From Streptacidiphilus jeojiense (GTDB lineage Bacteria > Actinomycetota > Actinomycetes > Streptomycetales > Streptomycetaceae), in NCBI RefSeq assembly GCF_000719095.1, contig NZ_JOEH01000024.1, positions 1 through 64,000 of the forward strand: DNA of 64,000 bases, read 5' to 3'. Below are positions 42,455 through 51,117 of this stretch, in pieces (within the stretch, counting starts at the first letter, position 1; every line of letters begins with the position of its first letter). The position numbers were made by a program, and so were the translations under genes. Under the pieces are notes generated by a model. That model was given only the letters and a program-made list of their open reading frames with translations. It was not told the DNA's origin and searched no databases.

Positions 42455-44938
42455 ATGAAGCGTCGCAGCACGACCCGTCCGGCCCGCCGGACCTCCGTGA
42501 TCCTCCCGCTGCTCGCCGCCCTGGCGGGAGCGCTGCTGGTCCCCCTCACCGCCACCAGCGCCTCGGCGGCCGGTACCGGCTACTACGTCGACTGCTCGGC
42601 GACCACCGACGGCACCGGAACCGCCGCCAGTCCGTGGAACGCCCTGAGCGACGTCAACGCCGTCACCTTCACCGCCGGCGACAGCATCCAGTTCAAGGCC
42701 GGCACCACCTGCACCGGCCAGCTCGCCCCCGGCGGCTCCGGAGCCTCCGGCAGCAACATCACCATCACCTCCTACGGCAGCGGCGCCAAGCCGGTGATCG
42801 ACGCCGCCGGGGCCACCGGCCCCGTCATCCACCTGCTCAACCAGCAGTACTGGGACATCGGCGGCCTGGAGCTCAGCAACTCCGCCTCGACCCCGGCCTA
42901 CCGCTCCGGCGTGCTGGCCGAGAACAGCTCGGGCGGCATCCTGCACCACATCCGGGTGCACGACATGTACATCCACAACATCAGCGGCTACGGCGGCGGC
43001 TGGTACTCCACCAACGCGGGCGTCGGCGTGCAGACCGACCACACCACCACCATCTCCACCTGGGACGACGTGGTCGTCGAGAACAACACCTTCGACCACG
43101 TCGACCGCATCGCGGTCGCGGTGACCCCGGACGCCGACGGCCAGGGCACCGGGCAGACCACCAACACCGTCATCCGCGGCAACACCATGACCTACGACGG
43201 CGCGGACGACATCCTGGTCGTCAAGAACGACGGCGCCCTCATCGACGGCAACAAGGCGGGCTACGGCGGCTCCGACTCCACCTGCCCGCCGTCCGGCAAC
43301 TACTGCAACGGGGCCTCGGCCGGCATCTGGATGTCCGGCAGCAACAACACCGTGGTGCAGAACAACGAGGTGTACTGCCACGTCAACGGCGCCGACGGGA
43401 CCGGGTTCGACGTGGACTGGGGCAATCACAACACCACCTTCCAGTACAACTACAGCCACCAGAACCTCGGCGGCTTCCTGCTGGTGATGCCTCCCTTCAC
43501 CATCGCCAACGAGCCCACCTCGACGGTGGCCAGCGACGGCACCGTAGTGCGCTACAACATCAGCGAGAACGACGGCAGCAACTCCGGCTGCCCCACCTCC
43601 GGCACCCAGACCCACGGTGCGGGCGTGCTGCACTTCGTCGGCGGCGTCCCCAACCTGAGCACCAGCACCGTCGCCGTCCCGCAGTTCTACAACAACACCT
43701 TCTACGTCAGGGACGGCCTGAGCACCCCGGTCCTGTACTCCCGCTCCGGCACCTCCATCAGCGGCGCACTGTCCTTCCAGAACAACGCCGTCTTCAACTA
43801 TGGCTCCGGCAACTACTTCACCACCACCGGCAGCTCCACCTACTCCAACAACCTGTTCTACGGCAACCACCCCTCCCGCGAACCCGCGGACGCCGCCAAG
43901 GTCACCGCCGACCCCGAGTTCCGCAACGCGGGGAACCTCAACACCGCCTCCGCCTACACCGGCAGGAGCGCCTACCAGGTCCACCCCTCCTCACCGGTGA
44001 TCCGCGCCGGAGCCGTCATCAGCTCCAACGGCGGCCTCGACGCCTTCGGCAACACCGTCTCCGCCACCGCCGCGCCCAATATCGGCGCCGACAACGGCAC
44101 CGGCGGCAACCTGCTCGGCAACGCCGGATTCGAGACCGGCGCGCTGACCCCGTGGACCCAGGCCAGCTCCGCTGCCGCCGGCGCCACCGCCGCCAATGCC
44201 CGCACCGGCAGCTACGCGCTGACCACCGCGGCCGCCGGCAGCGGCGCCAACCAGGCGCTCACCGGTCTGTCCCCCGCCACCACCTACCTGCTGACCGGCT
44301 GGGCCAAGGTCGCCACGGCGGGCGAGACCCTCGCCATCGGCGTCAAGGGCTTCGGCGGAACCGAGACCTACACCACCATCGCCACCACCGCCTACTCCCA
44401 GGCAGCGGTGCTGTTCACCACCGGCTCGACCAGCACCACCGCCACCGTCTACTGCTGGAAGAACTCCGGCGGCAGCGGCGCGGGCTACTGCGACGACCTC
44501 GCCGTCGAACAGCTCAGCTCGGCGACCAACGCCGTCACCAATCCCGGATTCGAGACCGCCGCGCTGACCCCCTGGGTCCAGAGCACCAGCACCACCTCCT
44601 CCGTCACCGCCGCCAACGCCCGCACCGGCAGCTACGCCCTGCAGACCGGCGTCAGCGCCAGCGGCGCCATCCAGACCGTCACCGGCCTCACCGCCGGCGG
44701 CAGTTACCTGCTCGCCGGCTGGGCCAAGGTCGCCACCTCGGGCGAACAGGTCGCGATCGGCGTCAAGTCCTTCGGCGGCACCGAGACCTACCTGCGGTCC
44801 TCCACCACCACCTACACCCAGCAGCCGGTCTTCTTCACCACCGGCAGCTCCACCACCTCGGCCGGCGTCTACTGCTACAAGAACACCGGCTCCGGCGCCG
44901 GCTACTGCGACGACTTCACCATGGTCAAGCTCCCCTGA
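42455..44938 (+). CDS. Secreted beta-helix protein with two tandem CBM-like domains
   Basis: This 827-residue protein has a signal peptide (cleavage near SASA-AG, residue 39), a right-handed parallel beta-helix with many N-rich turns (VVVENNTFDHVDR, TVIRGNTMTYDG, TVVQNNEVYCHV), then two tandem copies of a roughly 135-residue module beginning NAGFETGALTPW and NPGFETAALTPW. The modules look like family-4/9-type carbohydrate-binding domains. Parallel beta-helix plus CBM fits a polysaccharide lyase or hydrolase whose products the upstream ABC system could import. ATG 42455 has AAGGAG seven bases upstream. A terminator follows. Confidence 0.88.
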   Translation: MKRRSTTRPARRTSVILPLLAALAGALLVPLTATSASAAGTGYYVDCSATTDGTGTAASPWNALSDVNAVTFTAGDSIQFKAGTTCTGQLAPGGSGASGSNITITSYGSGAKPVIDAAGATGPVIHLLNQQYWDIGGLELSNSASTPAYRSGVLAENSSGGILHHIRVHDMYIHNISGYGGGWYSTNAGVGVQTDHTTTISTWDDVVVENNTFDHVDRIAVAVTPDADGQGTGQTTNTVIRGNTMTYDGADDILVVKNDGALIDGNKAGYGGSDSTCPPSGNYCNGASAGIWMSGSNNTVVQNNEVYCHVNGADGTGFDVDWGNHNTTFQYNYSHQNLGGFLLVMPPFTIANEPTSTVASDGTVVRYNISENDGSNSGCPTSGTQTHGAGVLHFVGGVPNLSTSTVAVPQFYNNTFYVRDGLSTPVLYSRSGTSISGALSFQNNAVFNYGSGNYFTTTGSSTYSNNLFYGNHPSREPADAAKVTADPEFRNAGNLNTASAYTGRSAYQVHPSSPVIRAGAVISSNGGLDAFGNTVSATAAPNIGADNGTGGNLLGNAGFETGALTPWTQASSAAAGATAANARTGSYALTTAAAGSGANQALTGLSPATTYLLTGWAKVATAGETLAIGVKGFGGTETYTTIATTAYSQAAVLFTTGSTSTTATVYCWKNSGGSGAGYCDDLAVEQLSSATNAVTNPGFETAALTPWVQSTSTTSSVTAANARTGSYALQTGVSASGAIQTVTGLTAGGSYLLAGWAKVATSGEQVAIGVKSFGGTETYLRSSTTTYTQQPVFFTTGSSTTSAGVYCYKNTGSGAGYCDDFTMVKLP

Positions 44939-44949
44939 CCGTGTGTAGC

Positions 44950-44980
44950 CCGGGCCCGTCCGCCAACCGGACGGGCCCGG
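44950..44980 (+). terminator. Terminator of the sugar locus
   Basis: CCGGGCCCGTCCG and CGGACGGGCCCGG form a 13-bp stem around CCAAC, 11 bases after the stop of the beta-helix gene and directly before the left attachment repeat. Confidence 0.88.
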
Positions 44981-44983
44981 AGC

Positions 44984-45010
44984 TCAGGGCCACATCAGGC
45001 AGTACAGCTG
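44984..45010. repeat. Left 27-bp attachment repeat (att)
   Basis: The 27 bases from TCAGGGCCACATC to GTACAGCTG recur exactly at 59520-59546. The flanking bases differ on both sides (C/G before, T/G after), so the direct repeat is exactly 27 bp. It marks the left border of the integrated element. Confidence 0.92.
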
Positions 45011-45058
45011 TCTTACGGGAACTGCGCTGACCTGCGACGATACTGCCGACCCAACCAC

Positions 45059-45077
45059 CGTATTACGGCGTGATACG
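45059..45077. promoter_or_regulatory. Inverted repeat at the toxin-antitoxin promoter
   Basis: CGTAT-N9-ATACG lies nine bases before the antitoxin start and is the likely antitoxin binding site overlapping the promoter. Confidence 0.5.
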
Positions 45078-45085
45078 ATTTCATC

Positions 45086-45403
45086 ATGGCGAAGACGAGG
45101 ATCTCCATCAGCCTGGAACTCGACCAGGCCGAACGCATCAGGCTGGCCGCCGAGGAAGGTGGTCAGGACGTTTCTGCGTTCGTGGTTGCTGCCGCACTCA
45201 CCGAGGCCGTGCGCCGGGAGCGTATCGCCGCATCCTTCGCGGATATCGACGCAGCCATCGCCGCTGCTGAAGCCGAGGCGGAGTCCTTGGACTGGACGTC
45301 AGCGAGCGACGCACCGACAGAGGAATCCGTTCGGATCAGGGAGCAGGTTGCGGCAGCCCGAGCCAGGGCGGCAGCCATCCGTTCCCGTCGGAACGCGGCA
45401 TGA
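45086..45403 (+). CDS. VapB-like antitoxin
   Basis: This 105-residue protein begins TRISISLELDQAERIRLAAEEGG, an RHH-like DNA-binding segment, followed by an Ala/Glu-rich helix and a charged tail with which it should wrap the toxin. No clear ribosome site is present, so it may be translated without a leader. Its stop overlaps the toxin start (ATGA), the usual coupling of toxin-antitoxin pairs. It sits 75 bases inside the left attachment repeat, where it could stabilise the island by killing cells that lose it. Confidence 0.8.
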   Translation: MAKTRISISLELDQAERIRLAAEEGGQDVSAFVVAAALTEAVRRERIAASFADIDAAIAAAEAEAESLDWTSASDAPTEESVRIREQVAAARARAAAIRSRRNAA

Positions 45404-45849
45404 ATTGGGGCTGCCCGACGTGTCCTGACGCCGATTCACTCGGTGACGTGGTGTACGACGCGGGGATGCTCATCGCGCTCGCTGATCCACGGGATCGGCG
45501 AGCCCGAGTACTCCACGCCGAGTACTGCCTGACGGGGCGTCCGGTAGTTCCTGCTCCAGTGGTCGCCCAGGCGTGGCGGGGAGGCGCCCGCACCGCCTAC
45601 CTGGCGCGTGCCCTCAAGGACTGCGCGGTGGTGTGCTGCTACACCGAGGCGGAGTGGCGCAGGGTGGGTGAACTGATCGGCAGGGCGGATCTCAGCCCGA
45701 AGAAGAGGCCTGATCCAGTGGACGGCCTGGTCGCGCTCACGGCCGTGGAGATCGATGCGGCGATCGTCGCGACCTCGGACCAGGGCGACATCCAGGCGTA
45801 CCTGGATCAGATCCACGGCAGCCAGGCGATCACGGTCCTCTGCGTCTGA
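45400..45849 (+). CDS. VapC-like PIN-domain ribonuclease toxin
   Basis: This 149-residue PIN-type protein has the acidic active-site pattern VVYDAGMLIALAD (first Asp), PVVAQAWRGG (with Gln at the usual acidic position, a variant seen in actinobacterial PIN toxins) and DPVDGLVALTAVEIDAAIVATSDQGD (later Asp residues). PIN toxins cut RNA, often tRNA. A Cys-containing N-terminal stretch before residue 17 is unusual, and a downstream start near the GVVYDAG motif is possible. Confidence 0.8.
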   Translation: MNWGCPTCPDADSLGDVVYDAGMLIALADPRDRRARVLHAEYCLTGRPVVPAPVVAQAWRGGARTAYLARALKDCAVVCCYTEAEWRRVGELIGRADLSPKKRPDPVDGLVALTAVEIDAAIVATSDQGDIQAYLDQIHGSQAITVLCV

Positions 45850-46432
45850 CCCGGTCACGTCTTCAAGGGGGGTCGGTGAGCTCCGTGATCAGCCGGAGCG
45901 GTGGGGACTGACCAAGCCTCATCCGCCGACTCCTTGGTCCGGCCGTACATGTGGAGGGGCTGGTGTTGGTCTTCCGCGATCTGGACGATACGGGCGTCGC
46001 CGGAGGCCTTCGCCTGCCGTTCGGTACGGTCGCCCGGAAGACGCCCCACTACCCTCGCTATCCTTCCGCGTGGTGCTGGTCGCCGCCGGTCTGGGTGATC
46101 TCCGTGATTCCGTCGGCGCTCGCCTCCTGATCTGCCTCGAGCGCTTCGCGATGCGCGGCATCGCCCCCTGAGCCGCCGGACTTGGTGTCGCTGTCACCCG
46201 CCACCTGGGCGATTCGACGCCTTCGCCCGTTGGATCACCCGTCGTCCTGCACCCGTGGCGCCGGGAACCTGCGGGTCTGCCGAGACGGTTGCAAACACGC
46301 TCAGCGCGAGCCCTGCGAAGGCGGCCAGCGCTGCGGGGACCCCGAGATAGGCGTTGGCCCGCTCCAGCCCAAGCAACCGGAACCCGAACACCTGGAGATT
46401 CTCAACCGCAGGATGCAGGCAGATTGCGCCGC
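45850..46432. other. Decayed, gene-free stretch of the island
   Basis: These 583 bases hold no reading frame I trust on either strand; codon bias is lost. It is probably remnant DNA from earlier insertions. Confidence 0.5.
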
Positions 46433-46620
46433 TCACAGATGCCCCGCGAGGCGCTGCTCGAGTTCCTCGGGTGTGATGGTTTCGCTCCCCCAGGGCCCGG
46501 GCCTTGTGAAGCTTGCTGCTGGCGTTGTCTCCGGCGGCGACGACGAGGTGGACACCGCTGAACGGAGACGAATGCAACCCGAACTGCAACCCTCGGCCAG
46601 CCTCCCGGCGCCTGGGCTCG
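46433..46620 (-). pseudogene. BRCT-domain remnant of an exonuclease or ligase
   Basis: Minus-strand frames, switching once, read VHLVVAAGDNASSKLHKARAL and then SETITPEELEQRLAGHL before a stop. Together these form the end of a BRCT domain like that of DNA polymerase III epsilon-type exonucleases. One frameshift lies between the parts and no upstream catalytic domain is present. Confidence 0.45.
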
Positions 46621-46749
46621 CGCATCGATCCGTTTCGTGGGACGGGTCTGATCGCCGCTCCGCGCTGGAGGGTGCCGAATCCTCGCTGCGAACCCGCCAG
46701 CCGTCATCCCACACCTCGGTGGAACAGGCGGTCCCAGAAATGGGTCGCG

Positions 46750-46989
46750 CTAATCACCGTGAGTGACGACCGACTTATCGAGGTACTGCTTCTTCAGGTC
46801 TTCGAACGTAGCGGATTCGGCTTCAGTGGCTCTGGCGGTGTTCACCTCTTGCAGTTCCTCCCCGCTGGGAGTAGTCACCTTGGTCCGGAACAGCCACGGG
46901 TGCCGACGGTGGCTCGCCTCACTCGCCGTCGTCTTGGAGTATCGGATCTTGCCTGTGAGCTTGTCGGTTTTACTGGTCAAGAGGATCAC
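46750..46989 (-). CDS. Small uncharacterised protein coupled to a membrane protein
   Basis: This 79-residue hydrophilic protein has many Lys, Thr and Glu (TDKLTGKIRYSKTTASEASH, and TFEDLKKQYLDKS near the end). GTG 46989 overlaps the stop of the upstream membrane-protein gene, so they are one unit. Base composition is less GC-rich than the core genome. I recognise no domain. Confidence 0.55.
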   Translation of the reverse strand: MILLTSKTDKLTGKIRYSKTTASEASHRRHPWLFRTKVTTPSGEELQEVNTARATEAESATFEDLKKQYLDKSVVTHGD

Positions 46990-47594
46990 CTTGCTGCCTT
47001 CACGCCTACCCCGATGCCGCCGAGGGTGAGAGCGAGGATTAGAAGGAAGACTGAAATGGTTAGGAAGCGTTTCTTAGGCCCGATTGTGTACCAGGCATTG
47101 AAGTTGTAGATCGTGGCTACAGTCGTGAAAGCCATCATCTCACTGTCCCGCAAAGCTTTCCCAAGATGATGGGTCAAATCGGCCGGTGACAGTGAGTAGC
47201 TACGTAGAGGCAGGCGGTACTTTTTCAGCCTCTTCGGCTCGTCCTCTCTGAGTGTGTGGCCCGGTGCGACGAAGTCTGCTAGCGAGATGAGGATGACGAG
47301 GATGCCGATAGCCAGTGCGGCGAGCGCCGCCCCCTTCCAGTTAGGACAAGAGTCCAGATTGAGCCCGACCACCCCTAGAACAGATTCGAAGCCCAGCAGG
47401 GCGCCAGCGAAGGCGTTTAGGCCAGCGACGGATGTTGCCTGATGAGAGCGCTCTTGCATCGACAGGTCCACGAGTAGCCGTCGCGAAGGTTGAGGATCCT
47501 CGGGCGGGTCATCGGACGAGGTCGTCCAGTTCTTCCATACGAGTCGGCAGACGACGAGTCCGATGGGGACGCCCGCTACGTGCTTCATGCCCAT
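46986..47594 (-). CDS. Three-helix membrane protein, possible defence effector
   Basis: This 202-residue protein has a hydrophobic helix pair (AGLNAFAGALLGFESVLGVVGL; AALAALAIGILVILISLADF) and a third helix near the C-terminus (FLTISVFLLILALTLGGIGVG), separated by a cytoplasmic segment YSLSPADLTHHLGKALRDSE. The layout resembles SLATT or Pycsar-type membrane effectors, but there is no cyclase next to it and the match is only to the general layout. ATG 47594 is chosen; a longer frame reaches 47690. It is coupled to a 79-residue gene. Composition is AT-richer than neighbours. Confidence 0.5.
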   Translation of the reverse strand: MGMKHVAGVPIGLVVCRLVWKNWTTSSDDPPEDPQPSRRLLVDLSMQERSHQATSVAGLNAFAGALLGFESVLGVVGLNLDSCPNWKGAALAALAIGILVILISLADFVAPGHTLREDEPKRLKKYRLPLRSYSLSPADLTHHLGKALRDSEMMAFTTVATIYNFNAWYTIGPKKRFLTISVFLLILALTLGGIGVGVKAAR

Positions 47595-47681
47595 AATCGA
47601 TCGTCGCCTGTTCGGTCCAAGATCGCGCGGCGGCACGATCGCTTGAGCAGTTACCCGACGCGAACCTGCTCCCACCGATCT

Positions 47682-47757
47682 GAGCGCCATAGGCTACTGG
47701 CGCTAGGACTGCAGAAGGGCGAGACACTCGGACTGCGCTGATCTGACGTCTACCTGG
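47682..47757 (+). pseudogene. Relic of a second tyrosine integrase
   Basis: The plus strand reads LLALGLQKGETLGLR, a TGA where Trp is expected, then SDVYL, closely following the catalytic-domain start (ALGLRxGExLGLRWSDVDL) of phage-type integrases. The rest of the gene is absent. Confidence 0.6.
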
Positions 47758-47835
47758 GCAATGAGTCGACGGCCGGGAACCACAGGTCGCATTGCGCGAG
47801 CTCACCGGGCTGGTAGACCGTGCGAGAGACCGGGT

Positions 47836-48138
47836 TCACAGGAAGATGGGCGGTTGCAGCTCGCGCAGGATCGTCGGTCCGCGCTCCCAGCCGATCCGCT
47901 CCGCGATCGCGGTGACAAGCATCGTCGGAGTCGCCTCTGGAAGCTCTCGGACGGCCGGCTCGACCGCGTCGACTGCCGAGCCCTTCAGCGGACGCTGGTA
48001 CTGCAGGAGCCGGTCCGAGGCCAGCGCCCGCAACGCCGTTTCCCTGGAGATCCCCAGCTGTCGGGCCACAGCCTGGTCCGACAACCTCTCAGCCCCCTGC
48101 AACCTGCGAATCTCAGCCTAGTCATCCACGTGGATCAC
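47836..48138 (-). pseudogene. IS21-type istA relic
   Basis: From GTG 48138 the minus strand reads VIHVDD, then TAG where Trp (TGG) is expected, then AEIRRL and an HTH AVARQLGISRETALRALASD followed by AEPAVRELP-like and AERIGWERGPTILREL segments. This is the N-terminal DNA-binding part of IS21-family IstA with a nonsense codon; the catalytic domain is missing. Confidence 0.65.
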
Positions 48139-48183
48139 CCTCTCTTCCTCCGATGTCGTGTCGGTTCCGGAGCGCGGAGGGCT

Positions 48184-51117
48184 TCAGAAGTCCAGGGCCT
48201 CCTCTTCCCAGTCGGCGTTCGCCGCGTCGGCAGTTGATTCCACCTTCTCCACGGCTGCGGGAGCAGCCGTAAGGGTCAACTGGAGGTCGAGCAGTTGGAT
48301 GTCTCCGCCGATCTCCGGATCGACCAGGTCGAGTACTTCTTGGAGAAGATTGGCCACGGTGCGGCGGGCGTCCGTGGATGCCATGCTCCGGTTCGGGATC
48401 TCAAGCCGGTAGCGGTGGTATTCGGGAGGTGCGCTGACAGCTGGTTCCGTTGCAGAGGGCGGTCCCGCAGGGCGATTCGTGGGGCTATCGGCGCGGCCAG
48501 AGCCAGAGCCTGAGGCGTTGCTTGCCTCTCCTGCGGGACCAGAAGACGTGCCGGCGTCCAGTGGAGGTTTCGGAGAGCCGTCAGTCTTCGGCTGCGGTGC
48601 CCGGCGCAAGCGCAGTTCCATCGAGCCAATGGACAACTCATCTGGGGAGGAGATGTGTTGGGGCGAGCCCTCGCCGTCGATGACCTGAAAGGAGTCGGCT
48701 CCGGTCAGGGTCTGGTGTACGGCTCGCCGGATGTCGTCGACGGAGGGGACGAGGGGGAAGGCCGGGTTCTTGTAGAACTGTTGGCCTATTTCCTTCAGTG
48801 TCAGATCTCGGGCGATCTTGGACAGCAGGGTCTTCAGATAGGTGCCGGAGAGACGGCCGGGGTGTACGGCGCGGCTATGGTTGACCAGGGTGTCCCAGAC
48901 GTGGCCGCCCTTGAGAGCGGTCTTGCCGTCGTCGTCGAATCGCTGCCATTCAACTTCGGTCTGATCGGTGCGGGTGAGGTAGGCGAAGTGCTGGAACGCC
49001 TTCTGAAGGTCATCGTCCACACGCTGGGTGGCGGCCCGCAGTTCGGCTTGGGCTTCTGGGCGCTTGTCGTCATCCTGGTCGAGTTGCGAGATGACCGAGC
49101 GCCAGGCGAGTACTTCTATGGCACGTTTGCGTACTGTGTCGCGCCGCTGGGTATTGACGCAGGCCACGACGCAGGAGGCACCATTGTCGACGGGTAGGGA
49201 ATGGTCACCAACGCCGAGCAGCGCTGAGACCTCGGCTCGGGTGGGCGTATCCCGGCCGTTGTGCAGGGTCCAGCGGCTCGGATCTAGGACGACCAAGCGA
49301 GTCTTGCTGTTCTGGTCGACGTCGCTGAAGACTTGAGACAGGAGAGCGCCGGGGGTGTTCGCTACGGGGATGATCTGGTCGAAGGGGCCCTGACTACTGC
49401 GGGCGATCATCTTTGCTCTGTCCCACAGGTAGGCGTCGCGGTCGGATGCGGTGACGGAGCTCTTCGCCTGCTTGTAGAACATCCGTAGGGTCTGGGCGAT
49501 GGCCAGATGGAATCGCGCGGTGCCGCGGCCGGAGGCGGAATCGGTCACCTCCAGGGCACCCAGGCCCTCATCATCACTGATGAGGAGGTTGAACACCTCT
49601 TCGGCGGAGTTGAACTCGATGCCTGGGCTGTAGACGCTGGCAAGGAGTTCCGGCTTAGTCGCTCCCCGCTTCGCCTGGTCTCGCGGCACCAGCGAGTAGC
49701 AGAACAGGGCGGTCGCCATCCGCAGGCTCGTCGACGGCTGTCCGGTGTCGATGCCGCGGTCCGCCAGGACGGTGTCGAGGGCGCGGGCGCGACCGCGTGT
49801 GCCGTCCTTGGTCGTGATGTCTGTTGCGGCAACCTGCCGAAATCCCTGGATGACGCGCTCATTGCCGTGCAGGAGACCGGAGGAAAGGATGTTCTCTATG
49901 GCGACGTGCAGGGGGAGGTCGCCCACCCCGATGAGCTCGGGCGTCCATCGGCCGGCTTGGTGTTCGCGGGCCCAGTAGTAGGCGGTGGCGGAGAATATCT
50001 CCACTGTGGAGCGGACTCGCTGGAAGCCCGCATGGCGCGACCAGTCGTCGCGGACCAAAGCCATGACGTCGGGGGAGAACGGATAGCTGGCAGCGAGACG
50101 CTCCGTCAGGCCGCCGAGGCCGCGCCGGGCGCCTAGCCGCTCGAAGACCTGCTCTGTCCACGCTGGCCCTGCATGCTCGGCCCAAGCCATGGCGACAGCT
50201 CTGACGGGTGTTGTGTCGGCGGGCTGGAAGAGGCGACGTCGGATGATCGCTGAGAAGTCCTGGGGCTCGGTAACGGAGTCGCCGATCCCGTTGCGCTCGA
50301 TGCCGCTTGTCACGAAGGTACGAAGGCTCTCGGCTTCTGCCGGGTAGCCGCGGTCGTCGCGGTCGGAGCGGATCATCACGATTACGAAGGCCACCTGGGG
50401 GACCTCGTCGACGGCATCCATGAGGCTGTCCAGGAAGACCTTCTCGCCGGGCATCGTGGCAATGTGCTTCTTGTCCGCGAGGTCCAGGGCGTACTGCATC
50501 AATTCGTCGAGAAGGATTAGCACCGGTCCGTGAACTGCCTCCAGGGCTCGGGCCAGTGCTGCCTTGTTTGAACCCTCGGCGAGGTGGTGCGCGTAACGGT
50601 CTCGATCGCCTCTGAACAGGGACCATAGGAACCGCTCGAACAAGGTGGTTGCTGGGCCGAATTCCGGGCTGGTCGCCCCTGGGGTCATATTGTCGGCGGA
50701 CAGAACCACCACCCGCGCGCCGTCCAGATCCAGCGGCGCACCGTTCTGCTCGCCTTCACGGAGCACCCGCTGGCCCAGTTCGGTCGCCAAAAAGGCATGG
50801 GAGCTGTTGGCCAGGTGATACAGGCCGACCAGTGCGTGGCTCTTGCCACCGCCCATTCCCTGGTCGAGGTGGAACAGGGCCTTCCCGCCGCGGGTCCGGG
50901 TACCGAGCCGCCTGGCGACGGTGCTCATGAACTGCACGAGTCTGGGAGTCGGCTCGGTGATCTCCGCGTAGTACACGGGATCGGTGTACGGAACGTTTCG
51001 ATCGGTGTAGACAGCGCTGTACAGAGACATCTGCAGATCAGCGATCTGCCCGTCCGCGTCCGTTATCTCGGGCCGCAGGGTGAGCACGTCGGCCCAGTGG
51101 GGGTACGCAGTGGTCAT
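48184..51117 (-). CDS. DUF499-type ATPase of the defence operon
   Basis: This 977-residue protein is a large P-loop ATPase: Walker A GMGGGKSHA (residues 87-95), a Walker B strand VLILLDELMQYA (199-210) and a sensor-like VIVMIRSDRDDRG (near 244). It matches the DUF499 family, whose members occur beside DUF1156 methyltransferases and helicases in phage-defence loci. A Ser/Pro/Gly-rich linker at about 850-890 separates the ATPase from a C-terminal domain of roughly 85 residues (YHRYRLEIPNRSM). ATG 51117 overlaps the methyltransferase stop (ATGA). It is the third gene of the operon and probably provides energy or target sensing. Confidence 0.87.
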   Translation of the reverse strand: MTTAYPHWADVLTLRPEITDADGQIADLQMSLYSAVYTDRNVPYTDPVYYAEITEPTPRLVQFMSTVARRLGTRTRGGKALFHLDQGMGGGKSHALVGLYHLANSSHAFLATELGQRVLREGEQNGAPLDLDGARVVVLSADNMTPGATSPEFGPATTLFERFLWSLFRGDRDRYAHHLAEGSNKAALARALEAVHGPVLILLDELMQYALDLADKKHIATMPGEKVFLDSLMDAVDEVPQVAFVIVMIRSDRDDRGYPAEAESLRTFVTSGIERNGIGDSVTEPQDFSAIIRRRLFQPADTTPVRAVAMAWAEHAGPAWTEQVFERLGARRGLGGLTERLAASYPFSPDVMALVRDDWSRHAGFQRVRSTVEIFSATAYYWAREHQAGRWTPELIGVGDLPLHVAIENILSSGLLHGNERVIQGFRQVAATDITTKDGTRGRARALDTVLADRGIDTGQPSTSLRMATALFCYSLVPRDQAKRGATKPELLASVYSPGIEFNSAEEVFNLLISDDEGLGALEVTDSASGRGTARFHLAIAQTLRMFYKQAKSSVTASDRDAYLWDRAKMIARSSQGPFDQIIPVANTPGALLSQVFSDVDQNSKTRLVVLDPSRWTLHNGRDTPTRAEVSALLGVGDHSLPVDNGASCVVACVNTQRRDTVRKRAIEVLAWRSVISQLDQDDDKRPEAQAELRAATQRVDDDLQKAFQHFAYLTRTDQTEVEWQRFDDDGKTALKGGHVWDTLVNHSRAVHPGRLSGTYLKTLLSKIARDLTLKEIGQQFYKNPAFPLVPSVDDIRRAVHQTLTGADSFQVIDGEGSPQHISSPDELSIGSMELRLRRAPQPKTDGSPKPPLDAGTSSGPAGEASNASGSGSGRADSPTNRPAGPPSATEPAVSAPPEYHRYRLEIPNRSMASTDARRTVANLLQEVLDLVDPEIGGDIQLLDLQLTLTAAPAAVEKVESTADAANADWEEEALDF

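Noticed and set aside
46182..47109. Two plus-strand frames of about 195 residues in the island
   Set aside because: They are antisense to the BRCT relic and the membrane-protein pair, with no domain pattern and poor codon bias.
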